Source: Paludibacteraceae bacterium (GTDB taxonomy: Bacteria > Bacteroidota > Bacteroidia > Bacteroidales > Paludibacteraceae). Taken from it: a stretch of 64,000 nucleotides of DNA. Of this stretch, positions 46,257 to 55,633 are shown in pieces; within the stretch, counting starts at the first letter, position 1, and the number at the start of each line of letters is the position of its first letter. The stretch covers positions 1 to 64,000 of the forward strand of contig JAFOFC010000038.1 of assembly GCA_017387515.1 (NCBI GenBank), given 5' to 3'. Both the position numbers and the translations under genes were made by a program. The notes under the pieces are model-generated. The model was not told the DNA's origin and ran no database searches. It worked only from the letters and a program-made list of their open reading frames with translations.

Positions 46257-47657
46257 TTATTTCCCTAACGCTACGGGTATTTTAATGCGATTTATCCTAT
46301 TTGACAACGTTATCCACTCTATTGCAATGATATAAATACCCACACTACAGGGTTGTCCAGCATCATCCCTACCATCCCAATACGTGCTACCACTTGCCGA
46401 TAATAAGGTATTGTTGTATATGCGATATACAGCAACACCCTGCAAATTATACACCCAAGCATTGGCTATACTCCCTTCTTCTACCCGATGATAAATTTTT
46501 AAATACTGCCAGTTGGGGGCAAACCAACTATCCGATAGCCAGAAGGGCTCATCGGCTGTAATATCATTAGGCGGCAAAATAGTGGCTTGCGAATTGAAAC
46601 ACCCAGGCGTAGCCTGCACATCAGACGATGCCGAAAACCAATTCTTACCATCAAAGGGTACTCTTTCTAACGAGAACCCTTCGGCATTGTGTAGTTGCAC
46701 ATGATGCATGGCATCGTTATACTGCATAGAATCGACCAATAATCCGTTGCATCGCAAACAAACAGCCCCCGAATCGTTTACAAAATTAGGCATAGAGGGT
46801 ACTTGCAAAAAGTTTTCGTAACACGCATCGGGATACTGCTCTAGCAAAATACTATCAGACAGGGTTAATGCTACATAAGTAGCTGGTTGTAACGAATATA
46901 CAGGCAGTTTTACTGCTTTTTTACCGTTCGATAATACGCATCTAGACAAATCGATAGCATCGGCAGAAGCATTGTACAACTCTACAAAATCTACCCCACT
47001 TGGGTAAGGGTCGTATAACACCTCTGTAATATACACGTTATCAATGGGTTTAACCGGCAATACCGCGCATGTATCGCCCGTAGCCGACAAGGCAGAAAAA
47101 GCAAATGCTTTATTGCGTGTTTTGGTGTATTTACACCACATACCCCAGGCCTTGTTCTGCGTCATTACCACGTCTACAACCGATGCCATTGACACCCACA
47201 CCCCTTTATCTAAAGCATAGTGTACATTCCACTCAAAAGCATCCGAACGAGACACCTTAATACTTACTTGCACAGGGGTTTGCAACAACACATCGTCTGG
47301 GGCCGTTAGCAACAACGTATGTTTAGCACCCTCTTGTCGATGCAACGAGATGGTCTTTTTTGCCCCACCTATTTGCACATAATACCCATTTAACAAGGCA
47401 GTTAGGCAAGTAGTATCGGCCATTAAATACACCCTAACCAAATTAGAAGAACTGGGAAGGTATTCCATTTGAACCGTTGCCTCCCAATGCGCATTGATAG
47501 CGGCACGCAAAGGGGTTGACAAATAGGCAGTATCGGCCTGAGCGGGTGCATCGAGGCGCAAAATACCATCATCGAAAGAAAAATAGGAAACATCGCCTTG
47601 CCAGGCAAGCAAGAAACACGGCTGTAACAATAGCCAAAGAAATAGCATTTTCTTCAT
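46257..47657 (-). CDS. Secreted lamin-tail-domain protein
   Basis: 466 residues with a signal peptide (MKKMLFLWLLLQPCFLLAW, cleavage near residue 19). Residues ~25-195 are beta-rich, resembling a laminin/concanavalin-like lectin domain. Residues ~207-325 are a lamin tail domain (VYITEVLYDPYPSGVDFVELYNASADAIDLS ... GFSLERVPFDGKNWFSASSDVQATPG). The last ~75 residues look like a FlgD-type Ig fold (AWVYNLQGVAVYRI...STYWDGRDDAGQPCSVGIYIIAIEW). A canonical T9SS CTD is not obvious, though the FlgD-like end occurs in T9SS-organism surface proteins. The function is unknown. Confidence 0.82.
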   Translation of the reverse strand: MKKMLFLWLLLQPCFLLAWQGDVSYFSFDDGILRLDAPAQADTAYLSTPLRAAINAHWEATVQMEYLPSSSNLVRVYLMADTTCLTALLNGYYVQIGGAKKTISLHRQEGAKHTLLLTAPDDVLLQTPVQVSIKVSRSDAFEWNVHYALDKGVWVSMASVVDVVMTQNKAWGMWCKYTKTRNKAFAFSALSATGDTCAVLPVKPIDNVYITEVLYDPYPSGVDFVELYNASADAIDLSRCVLSNGKKAVKLPVYSLQPATYVALTLSDSILLEQYPDACYENFLQVPSMPNFVNDSGAVCLRCNGLLVDSMQYNDAMHHVQLHNAEGFSLERVPFDGKNWFSASSDVQATPGCFNSQATILPPNDITADEPFWLSDSWFAPNWQYLKIYHRVEEGSIANAWVYNLQGVAVYRIYNNTLLSASGSTYWDGRDDAGQPCSVGIYIIAIEWITLSNRINRIKIPVALGK

Positions 47658-47687
47658 AAAAATGTATTAGATAACGAATTAAAATAG

Positions 47688-47695
47688 TAATTTTG
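47688..47695 (+). promoter_or_regulatory. -7 box of asd-aroB
   Basis: TAATTTTG fits TAnnTTTG, 80 bp before the asd ATG in the divergent gap. Confidence 0.45.
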
Positions 47696-47775
47696 CAAAA
47701 CTTTTGCTAAATCTTGTTTTGCAAAGGCAAAGTTAAGTAAATGAATAGAATATAAACAATAAAACACTAAAAAAA

Positions 47776-48789
47776 ATGAATGTAGCCATTGTTGGAGCCA
47801 GCGGTGCCGTTGGACAAGAATTTTTAAGGGTATTGGCAGAACGTAATTTCCCCATTACCAACTTGTATTTATTTGGTTCTGCACGTAGCGCAGGTACTAC
47901 CTACGAGTTTAAAGGTAAAACCTATACCGTTAAAGAACTAAAACACGGCGACGACTTTAAAGACATTGACATTGCCTTTACATCGGCAGGTGCAGGTATT
48001 TCTAAAGAGTTTGAAAAAGACATTACCAAATTTGGTGCTGTTATGATTGACAACTCGAGCGCATTCCGTATGGATAGCGATGTACCTTTGGTAGTTCCAG
48101 AAGTAAACGCAGTTGACGCTAAAGATCGTCCACGCGGTGTGATTGCTAACCCCAACTGTACTACCATTCAAATGGTGGTAGCACTAAAAGCTATCGAAAA
48201 CTTGTCGCACATTAAACGCGTTCACGTTTCTACCTACCAAGCTGCTAGTGGTGCTGGCGCTGCTGCTATGGCCGAATTGGAATTGCAATACCGCCAAGTT
48301 TTGGCAGGCGAAGAAGTTACTGTTAACAAATTTGCTTACCAATTGGCATTCAACTTGATTCCACAAATTGACGTATTTACCGAAAACGGTTATACCAAAG
48401 AAGAAATGAAGATGTACAACGAAACCCGCAAAATTATGCACTCTGACATTGAAGTAAGTGCTACTTGCGTACGCGTACCTTCGCTTCGTGCTCACTCTGA
48501 AGCCCTTTGGGTAGAAACCGAACGTCCTATTAGCGTAGAAGAAGCAAAAGAAGCCTTTGCTGCAGCCGATGGTGTTATTTTAGAAGACAATCCAGCCGAA
48601 AAAGTATATCCTATGCCACTTTTCAAATCGGGCTTGGATCCTGTTTTTGTAGGCCGTATTCGCAAAGACCTAGCTAATCCAAACGGACTTACTTTCTGGT
48701 GCGTAGGCGACCAAATTAAAAAAGGTGCAGCCCTAAATGCTGTACAAATTGCAGAATACTTAATTAAAGAAGGTGATATTAGAAAATAA
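47776..48789 (+). CDS. asd: Aspartate-semialdehyde dehydrogenase
   Basis: NADPH-dependent reduction of aspartyl phosphate, for lysine/DAP, threonine and methionine. The 337 residues start [20 protein letters not shown] (Rossmann motif GASGAVG). The catalytic cysteine is in [12 protein letters not shown] and the active-site His in [14 protein letters not shown]. The following aroB start overlaps its end by 17 bp. Confidence 0.96.
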   Translation: MNVAIVGASGAVGQEFLRVLAERNFPITNLYLFGSARSAGTTYEFKGKTYTVKELKHGDDFKDIDIAFTSAGAGISKEFEKDITKFGAVMIDNSSAFRMDSDVPLVVPEVNAVDAKDRPRGVIANPNCTTIQMVVALKAIENLSHIKRVHVSTYQAASGAGAAAMAELELQYRQVLAGEEVTVNKFAYQLAFNLIPQIDVFTENGYTKEEMKMYNETRKIMHSDIEVSATCVRVPSLRAHSEALWVETERPISVEEAKEAFAAADGVILEDNPAEKVYPMPLFKSGLDPVFVGRIRKDLANPNGLTFWCVGDQIKKGAALNAVQIAEYLIKEGDIRK

Positions 48790-49846
48790 CAACTCGGTTA
48801 TTTTTACCACACAATTGGCTTCCGATGTAAATGCCCTTTTACAGGGCGTTTCGTCGGAACAATTGTTTATACTAACCGATACACAAACCCAGCAATACTG
48901 TTTGCCCTTATTGCAAAGCGAAGGAGCGTTGCAGCAGGCAAAAGTGTACACCATGCCCAATGGCGACGATCACAAGACCATTGAGACTGTGGTGGACATT
49001 TGGAAGTTTATGGGCGAGAACAGCGGTACCCGCCATTCAATGCTCATTAACATAGGTGGCGGTGTCGTAACCGATTTAGGTGGTTTTGTGGCCAATACCT
49101 TTAAGCGTGGCATTCGCTTTATCAACATTCCCACCACCTTGCTATCGATGGTAGATGCTGCCGTAGGTGGTAAAACAGGCATCAACTTTAACGGATTGAA
49201 AAACGAAATTGGCGTTATCAATCCCGCCCAAAACGTCATCATACATTCCGATTTTCTAAAATCGCTCGATACTCAAAACTTGCTTTCGGGATACGCTGAA
49301 ATGCTCAAACACGGTTTGCTATCGTCGCGCAACGAAATGGCACGACTTAGCAGTTTTGACGCTACCCGCCCCGATTATGCACTATTGGCATCGCTTATTG
49401 AAACATCGGTACAAATAAAAGCCGATATTGTAGCACAAGACCCTACCGAAAAAGGCATTCGCAAGGCGCTTAACCTGGGCCACACCATTGGGCACGCCTT
49501 TGAAAGCTATTCGCATGCCACCGGTAGACCTATTTTACACGGTTATGCCGTAGCCTGGGGGTTAATAGGCGAGTTATTCCTTTCGCACAAGGTGCAAGGA
49601 TTCCCACAAGATGTAATGCTCGATACCATTCGATTCATCAAAGAAAATTACGGCGTATTTGAAATTACCTGCAACGACTACCCTGCCTTGTACGAATACA
49701 TGGCGCACGATAAAAAGAATGCTGCAGCAGGCGAGGTTAACTTTACCTTGCTAAAGGATGTGGGCAACATTGTTCCCAACTGCATTGTAGAGAAAGAACT
49801 CATCTTCCAAGCCCTGGACTTTTACCGAGATAGCGTGGGAATTTAG
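48773..49846 (+). CDS. aroB: 3-dehydroquinate synthase
   Basis: Second step of the shikimate pathway, cyclising DAHP to dehydroquinate. The 357 residues show [13 protein letters not shown], the NAD loop [40 protein letters not shown], and the zinc ligands in [23 protein letters not shown] and [10 protein letters not shown]. The start is a GTG at 48773 inside asd, so translation is probably coupled. Its substrate is made by the DAHP synthase at 59.4 kb. Confidence 0.95.
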   Translation: MILENNNSVIFTTQLASDVNALLQGVSSEQLFILTDTQTQQYCLPLLQSEGALQQAKVYTMPNGDDHKTIETVVDIWKFMGENSGTRHSMLINIGGGVVTDLGGFVANTFKRGIRFINIPTTLLSMVDAAVGGKTGINFNGLKNEIGVINPAQNVIIHSDFLKSLDTQNLLSGYAEMLKHGLLSSRNEMARLSSFDATRPDYALLASLIETSVQIKADIVAQDPTEKGIRKALNLGHTIGHAFESYSHATGRPILHGYAVAWGLIGELFLSHKVQGFPQDVMLDTIRFIKENYGVFEITCNDYPALYEYMAHDKKNAAAGEVNFTLLKDVGNIVPNCIVEKELIFQALDFYRDSVGI

Positions 49847-49902
49847 TTAGGAGTTAGGAGTTGGGAGTTGGGAGTTAGGAGTTGGGAGTTGGGAGTTAGG
49901 AG
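49847..49902. repeat. Heptad repeat array after aroB
   Basis: Eight tandem 7-bp units of two types, TTAGGAG (A) and TTGGGAG (G), in the order A-A-G-G-A-G-G-A. They start right after the aroB TAG stop and end in TTATAGG. Confidence 0.9.
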
Positions 49903-49904
49903 TT

Positions 49905-49954
49905 ATAGGACTACAAACAAAAAAAGAGCATTCCGCAAGGAATGCTTTTTGTTT
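49905..49954. repeat. 50-bp direct repeat, distal copy
   Basis: Identical to 50022-50071. It contains a terminator-like hairpin, GCATTCC-GCAA-GGAATGC, flanked by AAAAAAAGA and TTTTTGTTT, and starts ATAGGACTACAAAC. Confidence 0.9.
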
Positions 49955-49957
49955 ACC

Positions 49958-50006
49958 GTTACCGAAGGTAACAAGCGCCCTTCTGGGCGCCGTGCCGAAA
50001 GGCACG
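49958..50006. repeat. Array of three perfect small hairpins
   Basis: GTTACC-GAA-GGTAAC (49958-49972), GCGCCC-TTCT-GGGCGC (49975-49990) and CGTGCC-GAAA-GGCACG (49991-50006) follow one another with almost no spacer, between the two 50-bp repeats. No coding potential with conserved sequence was seen. Confidence 0.85.
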
Positions 50007-50021
50007 TAATAAAAAAAATGG

Positions 50022-50071
50022 ATAGGACTACAAACAAAAAAAGAGCATTCCGCAAGGAATGCTTTTTGTTT
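50022..50071 (-). terminator. tRNA-Arg terminator, proximal copy of the 50-bp repeat
   Basis: Read on the minus strand it follows the tRNA-Arg 3' end by two bases: stem GCATTCC-TTGC-GGAATGC followed by TCTTTTTTT. The stem extends outward, because GGACTACAAACAAAAA pairs with sequence reaching into the tRNA acceptor end. Confidence 0.8.
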
Positions 50072-50072
50072 G

Positions 50073-50144
50073 TAGTCCCGCCGGGAATCGAACCCGGATC
50101 TAAAGTTTAGGAAACTCGTATTCTATCCATTGAACTACAGGACC
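50073..50144 (-). tRNA. tRNA-Arg (anticodon CCT)
   Basis: 72 nt. Acceptor GGTCCTG / CGGGACT (two G-T wobbles), D stem GTTC/GAAT, anticodon loop TTCCTAA giving CCT, T arm CCGGG-TTCGATT-CCCGG, discriminator A. CCA is not encoded. The outermost anticodon-stem pair is a C-T mismatch. It reads AGG codons. Confidence 0.93.
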
Positions 50145-50158
50145 GCTATTAAGGATTG

Positions 50159-50189
50159 CAAAGTTACTATTTTACCTCCATACTCGCAA
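50159..50189 (-). promoter_or_regulatory. Promoter of tRNA-Arg
   Basis: Minus-strand TTG (50187-50189) and TAACTTTG (50159-50166), spaced 20 bp, 14 bp upstream of the mature tRNA 5' end. It overlaps the end of the upstream gene. Confidence 0.5.
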
Positions 50190-51483
50190 TAGTCCTAATA
50201 GAAGATTCGTACATAGACAACCAATGCCTCCAACGTCCCGATTCTGATAACACATCATTGTGAAATACCGACACAAATTCGCCATTCACCTTTCTAACCT
50301 CTTTAGCCAACGACATAATCATTTTATACATATCTTCTCTGCTACACGTTAAACAGCGCAATGCCTCGTCGTGTACGGCAACAGGATGCAAGGTTAGTTT
50401 ATAGTAATCTTCTTTTTCTAAATCGTAATATTTATAAGGAGTACATGTGCTAGCCCTAAAACCATTATGATTGGGGTAAGCCATGCTATAATCTTCTTTA
50501 AACGATGTTTTTAGCAAATTTCTATAAGATTGAGGCAAGCTAAAGGCAAGCTGATGATAACAATTCATGGTAACTTGCGATTTAGTAATCTTATACAACT
50601 TTTTGCGCTCTGATAATAATTTAGCTAAGTCTTTTGCCGCCATAGGGCTTGCATGCAACTCAAACATATAGTTATGCGAAAGCAATTTACGATAAGTAAT
50701 CGATAAAGCATAAATAGGACTTCTCCACCACGATTCGTACGCCACGCGCAAAAAGAAAATAGGCGAAACATTGTTGCGATTATGCAGTTGCAATAACGAA
50801 GAGAAGTTACAATACGGATCTTCTGTAATACGCAAAATAGCCTTAATTTGTGTTTTTATCGCAGTCCATCTACCTTTAAATAGGTTTCCAAAAAACTGAT
50901 ACGCATTATTAACAAAAGCATTGTTTTGATACTTAAACATAGAATCAATCACCACCACTGGGCGAAACAAAAACCTACGTTGCGTAATACCTTCGTATTG
51001 ACCAAAACGGGCCGATAATTCCTTATCCAATTCTGCCACCCATTTATCCACCAAAGGTTCTTGCAAGAATCCTTCTTGATAAGCCAAACTAGCCTCTGCT
51101 TTAAACCTACCCAACGAATCAAAATTATCTGGCAAGGCCACGTACTCTTCGTAGCGGGTAATCAAATAAAAAATAGCCGCTAGCATATCAAAAGGAACAT
51201 CACCGCCTGCTGTAGAAAAAAAAGTTTTTAAGCCCCGCCATTCGCTCATCTGAATGGTTTGTTGCTTTACGCCTTTTTTAAACAATAACCCGTGAGGCAC
51301 AATCTTAAACACCCCTTTAGGACAAGATTCAGCAGTATAGGCAATAGAAGGATTGGATGCATCTAAAGGCAACTTATTCAGCGCATTGACCCAAGTTATT
51401 TCTTGATTCAACATCACACCAAATACATGCGTGCATGTATATTGAACACGAGGAGTTAATTTTTCTGCATATAGATAAATCAT
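50167..51483 (-). CDS. DUF7033 / polysaccharide-deacetylase-like protein
   Basis: 438 residues of a family common in Bacteroidota. The N-terminal ~130 residues (MIYLYAEKLTPRVQYTCTHVF...DMLAAIFYLITRYEEY) correspond to the DUF7033 region. The C-terminal half resembles a NodB-type deacetylase barrel, including FELHASPMAAKDLAKLLSERKKL and DYSMAYPNHNGFRASTCTPYKYYDLE...LHPVAVHDEALR. The classical NodB metal Asp-His-His set is not obvious, so activity is uncertain. The start overlaps the radC stop (ATGA). Confidence 0.82.
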   Translation of the reverse strand: MIYLYAEKLTPRVQYTCTHVFGVMLNQEITWVNALNKLPLDASNPSIAYTAESCPKGVFKIVPHGLLFKKGVKQQTIQMSEWRGLKTFFSTAGGDVPFDMLAAIFYLITRYEEYVALPDNFDSLGRFKAEASLAYQEGFLQEPLVDKWVAELDKELSARFGQYEGITQRRFLFRPVVVIDSMFKYQNNAFVNNAYQFFGNLFKGRWTAIKTQIKAILRITEDPYCNFSSLLQLHNRNNVSPIFFLRVAYESWWRSPIYALSITYRKLLSHNYMFELHASPMAAKDLAKLLSERKKLYKITKSQVTMNCYHQLAFSLPQSYRNLLKTSFKEDYSMAYPNHNGFRASTCTPYKYYDLEKEDYYKLTLHPVAVHDEALRCLTCSREDMYKMIMSLAKEVRKVNGEFVSVFHNDVLSESGRWRHWLSMYESSIRTIASMEVK

Positions 51484-52184
51484 ACATCTAATGTATTTTC
51501 GTCCGAAAAACTATAATAATTATTTCCTGCTATAATAATATGATCTAGCACTTTTATATCTAGCAATTTTGCCGATTCTACAATATTTCTGGTTAACATC
51601 TTATCTACTTGACTAGGGAAACAAGATCCAGAAGGGTGATTATGACACAAAACAATGCCAGAAGCCAAATGAACAACCGCTTGTTTTAAAATCATTCTAC
51701 AATCTACAGGGGTTTGATGTACCCCACCCAAACCAACTCTAAATTTGGTTATTGGCTTATTGGTTCTATTTAGCAGCAACACCCAAAATTCTTCGTGGGT
51801 AAGGTCTACTAACATAGGCTTAAACATGGCAGCTGCTTGCGCACTAGATTTAATGGCAACCTCGGCAGGTTGCTCGCAGGCATGCCTTTTACCAAGTTCT
51901 AACGCTGCCGCAATAGCTATTGCCTTTGCTGTACCCACACCACTAACCATGGCAGAGAGCTCTTTTATATCCTTTTTACCCAGTACGGTTAGCTGATTAT
52001 CGCACAATTGCAACAGTTGCTTTGCTAAATCTACTGCCGTATAATGCTTGGTTCCTGTAGCTAGTAAAATTGCCAACAACTCTGCATTAGAAAGCGACCC
52101 TGCTCCTTTATGGAGCATCTTTTCGCGAGGGCGATCGTCTTCAGACCACGACCTTATACCCCTAAGTGTATTTTCTACGTTCAT
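51480..52184 (-). CDS. radC: RadC family JAMM/MPN+ protein
   Basis: 234 residues. An N-terminal helix-hairpin-helix-like region (ETLRGIRSWSEDDRPREKML-type start, LSNAELLAILLATGT, LSAMVSGVGTAKAIAIAAALELGKR) precedes the JAMM domain. That domain has FWVLLLNRTNKPI and the metal motif CHNHPSGSCFPSQVD (HxHPSG). It was historically annotated as DNA repair; the true role is unsettled. Confidence 0.93.
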   Translation of the reverse strand: MNVENTLRGIRSWSEDDRPREKMLHKGAGSLSNAELLAILLATGTKHYTAVDLAKQLLQLCDNQLTVLGKKDIKELSAMVSGVGTAKAIAIAAALELGKRHACEQPAEVAIKSSAQAAAMFKPMLVDLTHEEFWVLLLNRTNKPITKFRVGLGGVHQTPVDCRMILKQAVVHLASGIVLCHNHPSGSCFPSQVDKMLTRNIVESAKLLDIKVLDHIIIAGNNYYSFSDENTLDV

Positions 52185-52250
52185 AAAAATTAAGATGGTT
52201 AACGATGTTATAAATTAGAAAGTGTGAAGATACATCATTTTTAGCAAAAA

Positions 52251-52285
52251 GCATAAAAAAAACCTCTCTTTTGAGAAGAGAGGTT
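52251..52285 (-). terminator. Terminator after rpsT
   Basis: Perfect 10-bp stem AACCTCTCTT (52261-52270) / AAGAGAGGTT (52276-52285) with a T run on the minus strand. Confidence 0.88.
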
Positions 52286-52304
52286 AAATCTTAATGGTTT
52301 TTAC

Positions 52305-52559
52305 TTAGGCCAATTTGTTTACGTGAAGAGCCAATTTTGATTTCAAGTTGTTGGCTTTATTTTTGTGAATCACGTTTTTCTTAGCTAGTTTGTCTAGCAT
52401 AGCCGATACTACAGGTAGTAAAGCGGCGGCCTCATCTTTTTGGTGCATCGCGCGCAATTTGCGAACTGCGTTGCGAGCCGTCTTGGCATAATACTTATTA
52501 TGCAAACGACGTTTTTCAGTTTGTCTGATTCTCTTTTCAGACGATTTGTGGTTTGCCAT
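52305..52559 (-). CDS. rpsT: 30S ribosomal protein S20
   Basis: 84 residues, [21 protein letters not shown]..., the classic basic helical S20. It sits 23 bp after tRNA-Glu on the same strand and is followed by a terminator, so tRNA-Glu and rpsT probably share one transcript. Confidence 0.97.
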   Translation of the reverse strand: MANHKSSEKRIRQTEKRRLHNKYYAKTARNAVRKLRAMHQKDEAAALLPVVSAMLDKLAKKNVIHKNKANNLKSKLALHVNKLA

Positions 52560-52582
52560 TTTATGTTCTTTTTTAAATTTAG

Positions 52583-52654
52583 TAGCCCATAGCGGAATCG
52601 AACCGCTCTTTCAAGAATGAAAATCTTGCGTCCTAACCGATAGACGAATGGGCC
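52583..52654 (-). tRNA. tRNA-Glu (anticodon TTC)
   Basis: 72 nt. Acceptor GGCCCAT / ATGGGCT, anticodon stem-loop CAAGA-TTTTCAT-TCTTG (anticodon TTC), T arm AGCGG-TTCGATT-CCGCT, discriminator A. CCA is not encoded. Confidence 0.96.
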
Positions 52655-52672
52655 ATTATCGTTTTGGGATTG

Positions 52673-52704
52673 CAAATGTATGAACTATTTTTGAAACCAC
52701 CAAA
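52673..52704 (-). promoter_or_regulatory. Promoter of tRNA-Glu-rpsT
   Basis: Minus-strand TTTG (52701-52704) and TACATTTG (52673-52680), spaced 20 bp, 18 bp upstream of the tRNA. Confidence 0.65.
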
Positions 52705-52728
52705 TTTTTTTCTAACTTTTTTCACTTT

Positions 52729-53343
52729 TTATTGAAAAAAAGTGCAAAATGGCAAAAACAACATGGTAAAGAACCCTAAAGCATATCCTGCTATCAATTG
52801 AGCTGCCGAGTGCGCCTTTAACTCTAATCGCGCCCATGTAACCCAACCGGAGGACAAAGATAATACAATTATTAGAAATAACGGCATTTTATAAGAAAAA
52901 AAACTAAAAAAAATGACAAAACCCATCAACCCACCCATTCCTGTGGCGTGTGCGCTGATTTTCCAGAAGAAATTTACGATATAAACTACCGCTAATGCCG
53001 CAAAAGCACCCACCCATAAATAGGTATAATACGGCACTACTCCAAAATAATGGCTAAAAAAAGCAATCAAAGCATAGGCAGACAAGGTAAATAAGTAAGC
53101 CCACTTGCGTTCGTGCCTATCAGAAGCTTGCGAGGTTGTAATAACTTTTAATAGCCGCAATATAATATACCATATAATAGGCAGCACAACCGCCAGCAAA
53201 AACGAAATGCCCAAAATGGCCATTTTTAGCACTGGCGAATACTCGTAAAAAAACGAACTTACCCCCATCAACCCTATTCCATAAGCAGGAATTAACAAGG
53301 GTTGAAAGAGGTAAGTTGGTATTAATGCTAACAATCGACGCAT
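52729..53343 (-). CDS. PAP2-like integral membrane protein
   Basis: 204 residues with about six hydrophobic helices. Two segments recall the PAP2 phosphatase core: KISAHATGMGGL (SxHxxG-like) and ARLELKAHSAAQLIAGYALG (Arg...His...Gln). The N-terminal KxxxxxxRP motif is not evident, so catalysis is unproven. It starts 4 bp after the ackA stop and is probably the tail of pta-ackA. Confidence 0.7.
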   Translation of the reverse strand: MRRLLALIPTYLFQPLLIPAYGIGLMGVSSFFYEYSPVLKMAILGISFLLAVVLPIIWYIILRLLKVITTSQASDRHERKWAYLFTLSAYALIAFFSHYFGVVPYYTYLWVGAFAALAVVYIVNFFWKISAHATGMGGLMGFVIFFSFFSYKMPLFLIIVLSLSSGWVTWARLELKAHSAAQLIAGYALGFFTMLFLPFCTFFQ

Positions 53344-53346
53344 AAA

Positions 53347-54540
53347 TTACGCAATCAATTCTAAAGTATCCGAAGCAATCATAAATTCTTCGTCGGTAGG
53401 AACTACCACCACTTTTACTTTTGAAGTAGGTTTAGTAATAATAATTTCTTCGCCTTTTGTATCGTTGGCCACTTCGTCTAACTCTATACCCATAAAGGCA
53501 AGTTCGTTGCATATTTGTGCACGAAGGCCAATTTGGTTTTCGCCAACACCACCTGTAAAGACAATGACATCTACACCACCCAATGCTGCGGTATAAGCGC
53601 CAATGTATTTTTTAATGCGATACGCATACATAGACATCGCTAGTACAGCCTTAGGATCGCCTGCTTTATCGGCTGCTTCGATATCACGCATATCCGACGA
53701 CAAACCAGAAATACCTGCTACGCCACCTTTTTTATTAAGGTAATCAGAAATTCCTTTAGCATCCAATCCTTCTTTTTCCATTAAATAGGTAACAGCACCA
53801 GCGTCAATATCGCCACAGCGGGTACCCATCAACAAACCTTCTAGTGGTGTAAAGCCCATGGATGTATCTACCGATTTACCATCTTTAATAGCGGTAATAG
53901 AGCCACCATTACCTACGTGGCAGGTAATAATTTTGGTTCCTTCTGCCTGAATGCCTAAAAATTCGCATACGCGTTGCGAAACATAACGATGGCTGGTGCC
54001 ATGAAAACCATAACGACGCACACCGTATTTTTGATAAGCCTCGTAAGGAGTACCATACATAAATGCATGCGCTGGCATGGTTTGATGGAATGCCGTATCG
54101 AATACAGCTACTTGTGGTACACCTGGCAAAATGGCAGCCATGGTTTCAATGCCCAACAAGTTGGCTGGATTGTGAAGTGGAGCCATATCGCTACATTCTT
54201 TAATGGTAGCAATTACCTCGTCGGTAATCAACACACTGCTGTTGAATTTTTCGCCTCCGTGCACTACACGATGCCCTACTGCACCAATTTCTTGCAACGA
54301 TTTAATAGCACCGTATTGTTCGCTGGTAAGAATAGACAAAATCAATTCGATAGCGGTTTTATGCTCGGGAATGGCTTTTTCTACCACTACTTTTTCGCCA
54401 CTAGGCAAGGTAAATTTAATAAAAGCGCCTTCTAAACCTACTTTTTCTACTCCACCTTGCGCAATTACGCTTTTTTGCTCCATGTCAAATAATTTGTATT
54501 TAACAGACGAGCTACCACAGTTTAAAACTAATATTTTCAT
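53347..54540 (-). CDS. ackA: Acetate kinase
   Basis: Converts acetyl phosphate + ADP to acetate + ATP. The 397 residues contain LVLNCGSSSVKYKLF, VGHRVVHGGEKF, VAVFDTAFHQTMP, GFHGTSHRYVSQR, ITCHVGNGGSITAIKDG and FTGGVGENQIGLR. It lies two bases after pta, the normal pairing for substrate-level phosphorylation in fermentation. Confidence 0.97.
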   Translation of the reverse strand: MKILVLNCGSSSVKYKLFDMEQKSVIAQGGVEKVGLEGAFIKFTLPSGEKVVVEKAIPEHKTAIELILSILTSEQYGAIKSLQEIGAVGHRVVHGGEKFNSSVLITDEVIATIKECSDMAPLHNPANLLGIETMAAILPGVPQVAVFDTAFHQTMPAHAFMYGTPYEAYQKYGVRRYGFHGTSHRYVSQRVCEFLGIQAEGTKIITCHVGNGGSITAIKDGKSVDTSMGFTPLEGLLMGTRCGDIDAGAVTYLMEKEGLDAKGISDYLNKKGGVAGISGLSSDMRDIEAADKAGDPKAVLAMSMYAYRIKKYIGAYTAALGGVDVIVFTGGVGENQIGLRAQICNELAFMGIELDEVANDTKGEEIIITKPTSKVKVVVVPTDEEFMIASDTLELIA

Positions 54541-54542
54541 AA

Positions 54543-55538
54543 TTAATGACGTGCTTGATCGGATGTTATTACTACCATTTTTACAATATCTTCTACGCTA
54601 CAACCGCGCGACAAATCGTTAACAGGAGCTGCCATACCTTGCAAGATAGGGCCCAAAGCTACTGCACCCGACATACGTTGGGTTAATTTATAGCCAATAT
54701 TGCCTGCATCCAAGTTAGGGAATACCAATACGTTGGCAGTTCCACGCAAAGGACTATTAGGCGCTTTTTGAGCGGCTACTTTAGGAACAATGGCTGCATC
54801 CAATTGCAATTCGCCATCAATTACCAACTCAGGAGCTAGCTCGCGTGCCATACGGGTAGCTTCAATCATTTTATCGGCCGATTCGTTTTTAGCGCTACCA
54901 TGGGTAGAAAAGCTTAACATAGCCACACGAGGCATCATACCTGCCAAACCTTGAGCAGTAGCCGCACTAACAATAGCAATCTCTGCCAACTGTTTAGCAT
55001 CTGGATTAGGTGTTACAGCACAGTCGGCAAACAACAACATACCGTCATCGCCGTAGTGGGTAGGTGTAATCATTAAGAAAGCACCCGATACCACACTAAT
55101 GCCTTTTTTCATTTTGATAATTTGCAAAGCAGGACGCAATACATTGCTTGTGGCATTTTGTGCACCAGCCACTTCGCCATCAGCATCGCCATTTTTAACC
55201 ATTAAGGCTGCCAAATACAAAGGATCATCTACCTTTTTATTGGCTTCTTCTAGGGTCATCCCTTTGTTTTTACGCAATTCGAACAACAATTCTACGTACA
55301 CTTCACGTTTTGGGTCGGTTGCAGGGTCAAATATAGTGGCCTTTGCAATGTTTTCTAACCCCCACTCGCCTGCTTGCGCTAACAAAGCATCGCGTGAACC
55401 AATTAAAACCACTTCTGCTAATCCGTCGCGTAATAGAATATCGGCGGCACGCATCGTTCTTTCTTCGAACGATTCGGGCAATACAATGCGTTTTTTATTC
55501 GCTTTTGCCCTGGCAAATAATTTTTCTAAGATATCCAT
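54543..55538 (-). CDS. pta: Phosphate acetyltransferase
   Basis: Converts acetyl-CoA + Pi to acetyl phosphate. The 331 residues are the catalytic PTA_PTB domain alone (no N-terminal DRTGG extension): RIVLPESFEERTMRAADILL, VAGAQNATSNVLRPALQIIK, LFADCAVTPNPDAKQLAEIAIVSA, MLSFSTHGSAKN and NVLVFPNLDAGNIGYKL. A -7 box lies 60 bp upstream, beyond a heptad array. Confidence 0.96.
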   Translation of the reverse strand: MDILEKLFARAKANKKRIVLPESFEERTMRAADILLRDGLAEVVLIGSRDALLAQAGEWGLENIAKATIFDPATDPKREVYVELLFELRKNKGMTLEEANKKVDDPLYLAALMVKNGDADGEVAGAQNATSNVLRPALQIIKMKKGISVVSGAFLMITPTHYGDDGMLLFADCAVTPNPDAKQLAEIAIVSAATAQGLAGMMPRVAMLSFSTHGSAKNESADKMIEATRMARELAPELVIDGELQLDAAIVPKVAAQKAPNSPLRGTANVLVFPNLDAGNIGYKLTQRMSGAVALGPILQGMAAPVNDLSRGCSVEDIVKMVVITSDQARH

Positions 55539-55554
55539 ATCGATAATATATTAT

Positions 55555-55589
55555 GTCGTTTGTCGCTAGTCGCTAGTCGTTTATCGCTA
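55555..55589. repeat. Heptad repeat array upstream of pta
   Basis: Five tandem 7-bp units GTCGTTT, GTCGCTA, GTCGCTA, GTCGTTT, ATCGCTA, in the spacer between xerD and pta, inside the presumed 5' leader of pta. Confidence 0.85.
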
Positions 55590-55598
55590 GTTTGACTA

Positions 55599-55606
55599 CA
55601 AAATTA
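55599..55606 (-). promoter_or_regulatory. -7 box of pta-ackA
   Basis: CAAAATTA (TAATTTTG on the coding strand), 61 bp before the pta ATG. Confidence 0.4.
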
Positions 55607-55633
55607 ACGATTATAAATGAAAATGAGACCAGA

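Noticed and set aside
49847..49902. CRISPR-like repeat array
   Set aside because: Units are 7 bp in direct tandem without spacers and no cas genes are near.
49868..50110. 80-codon reading frame across the spacer near tRNA-Arg
   Set aside because: It consists of the heptad array and two copies of the terminator repeat (TNKKRAFRKECF twice) and ends inside the tRNA; its openness is a by-product of the repeats.
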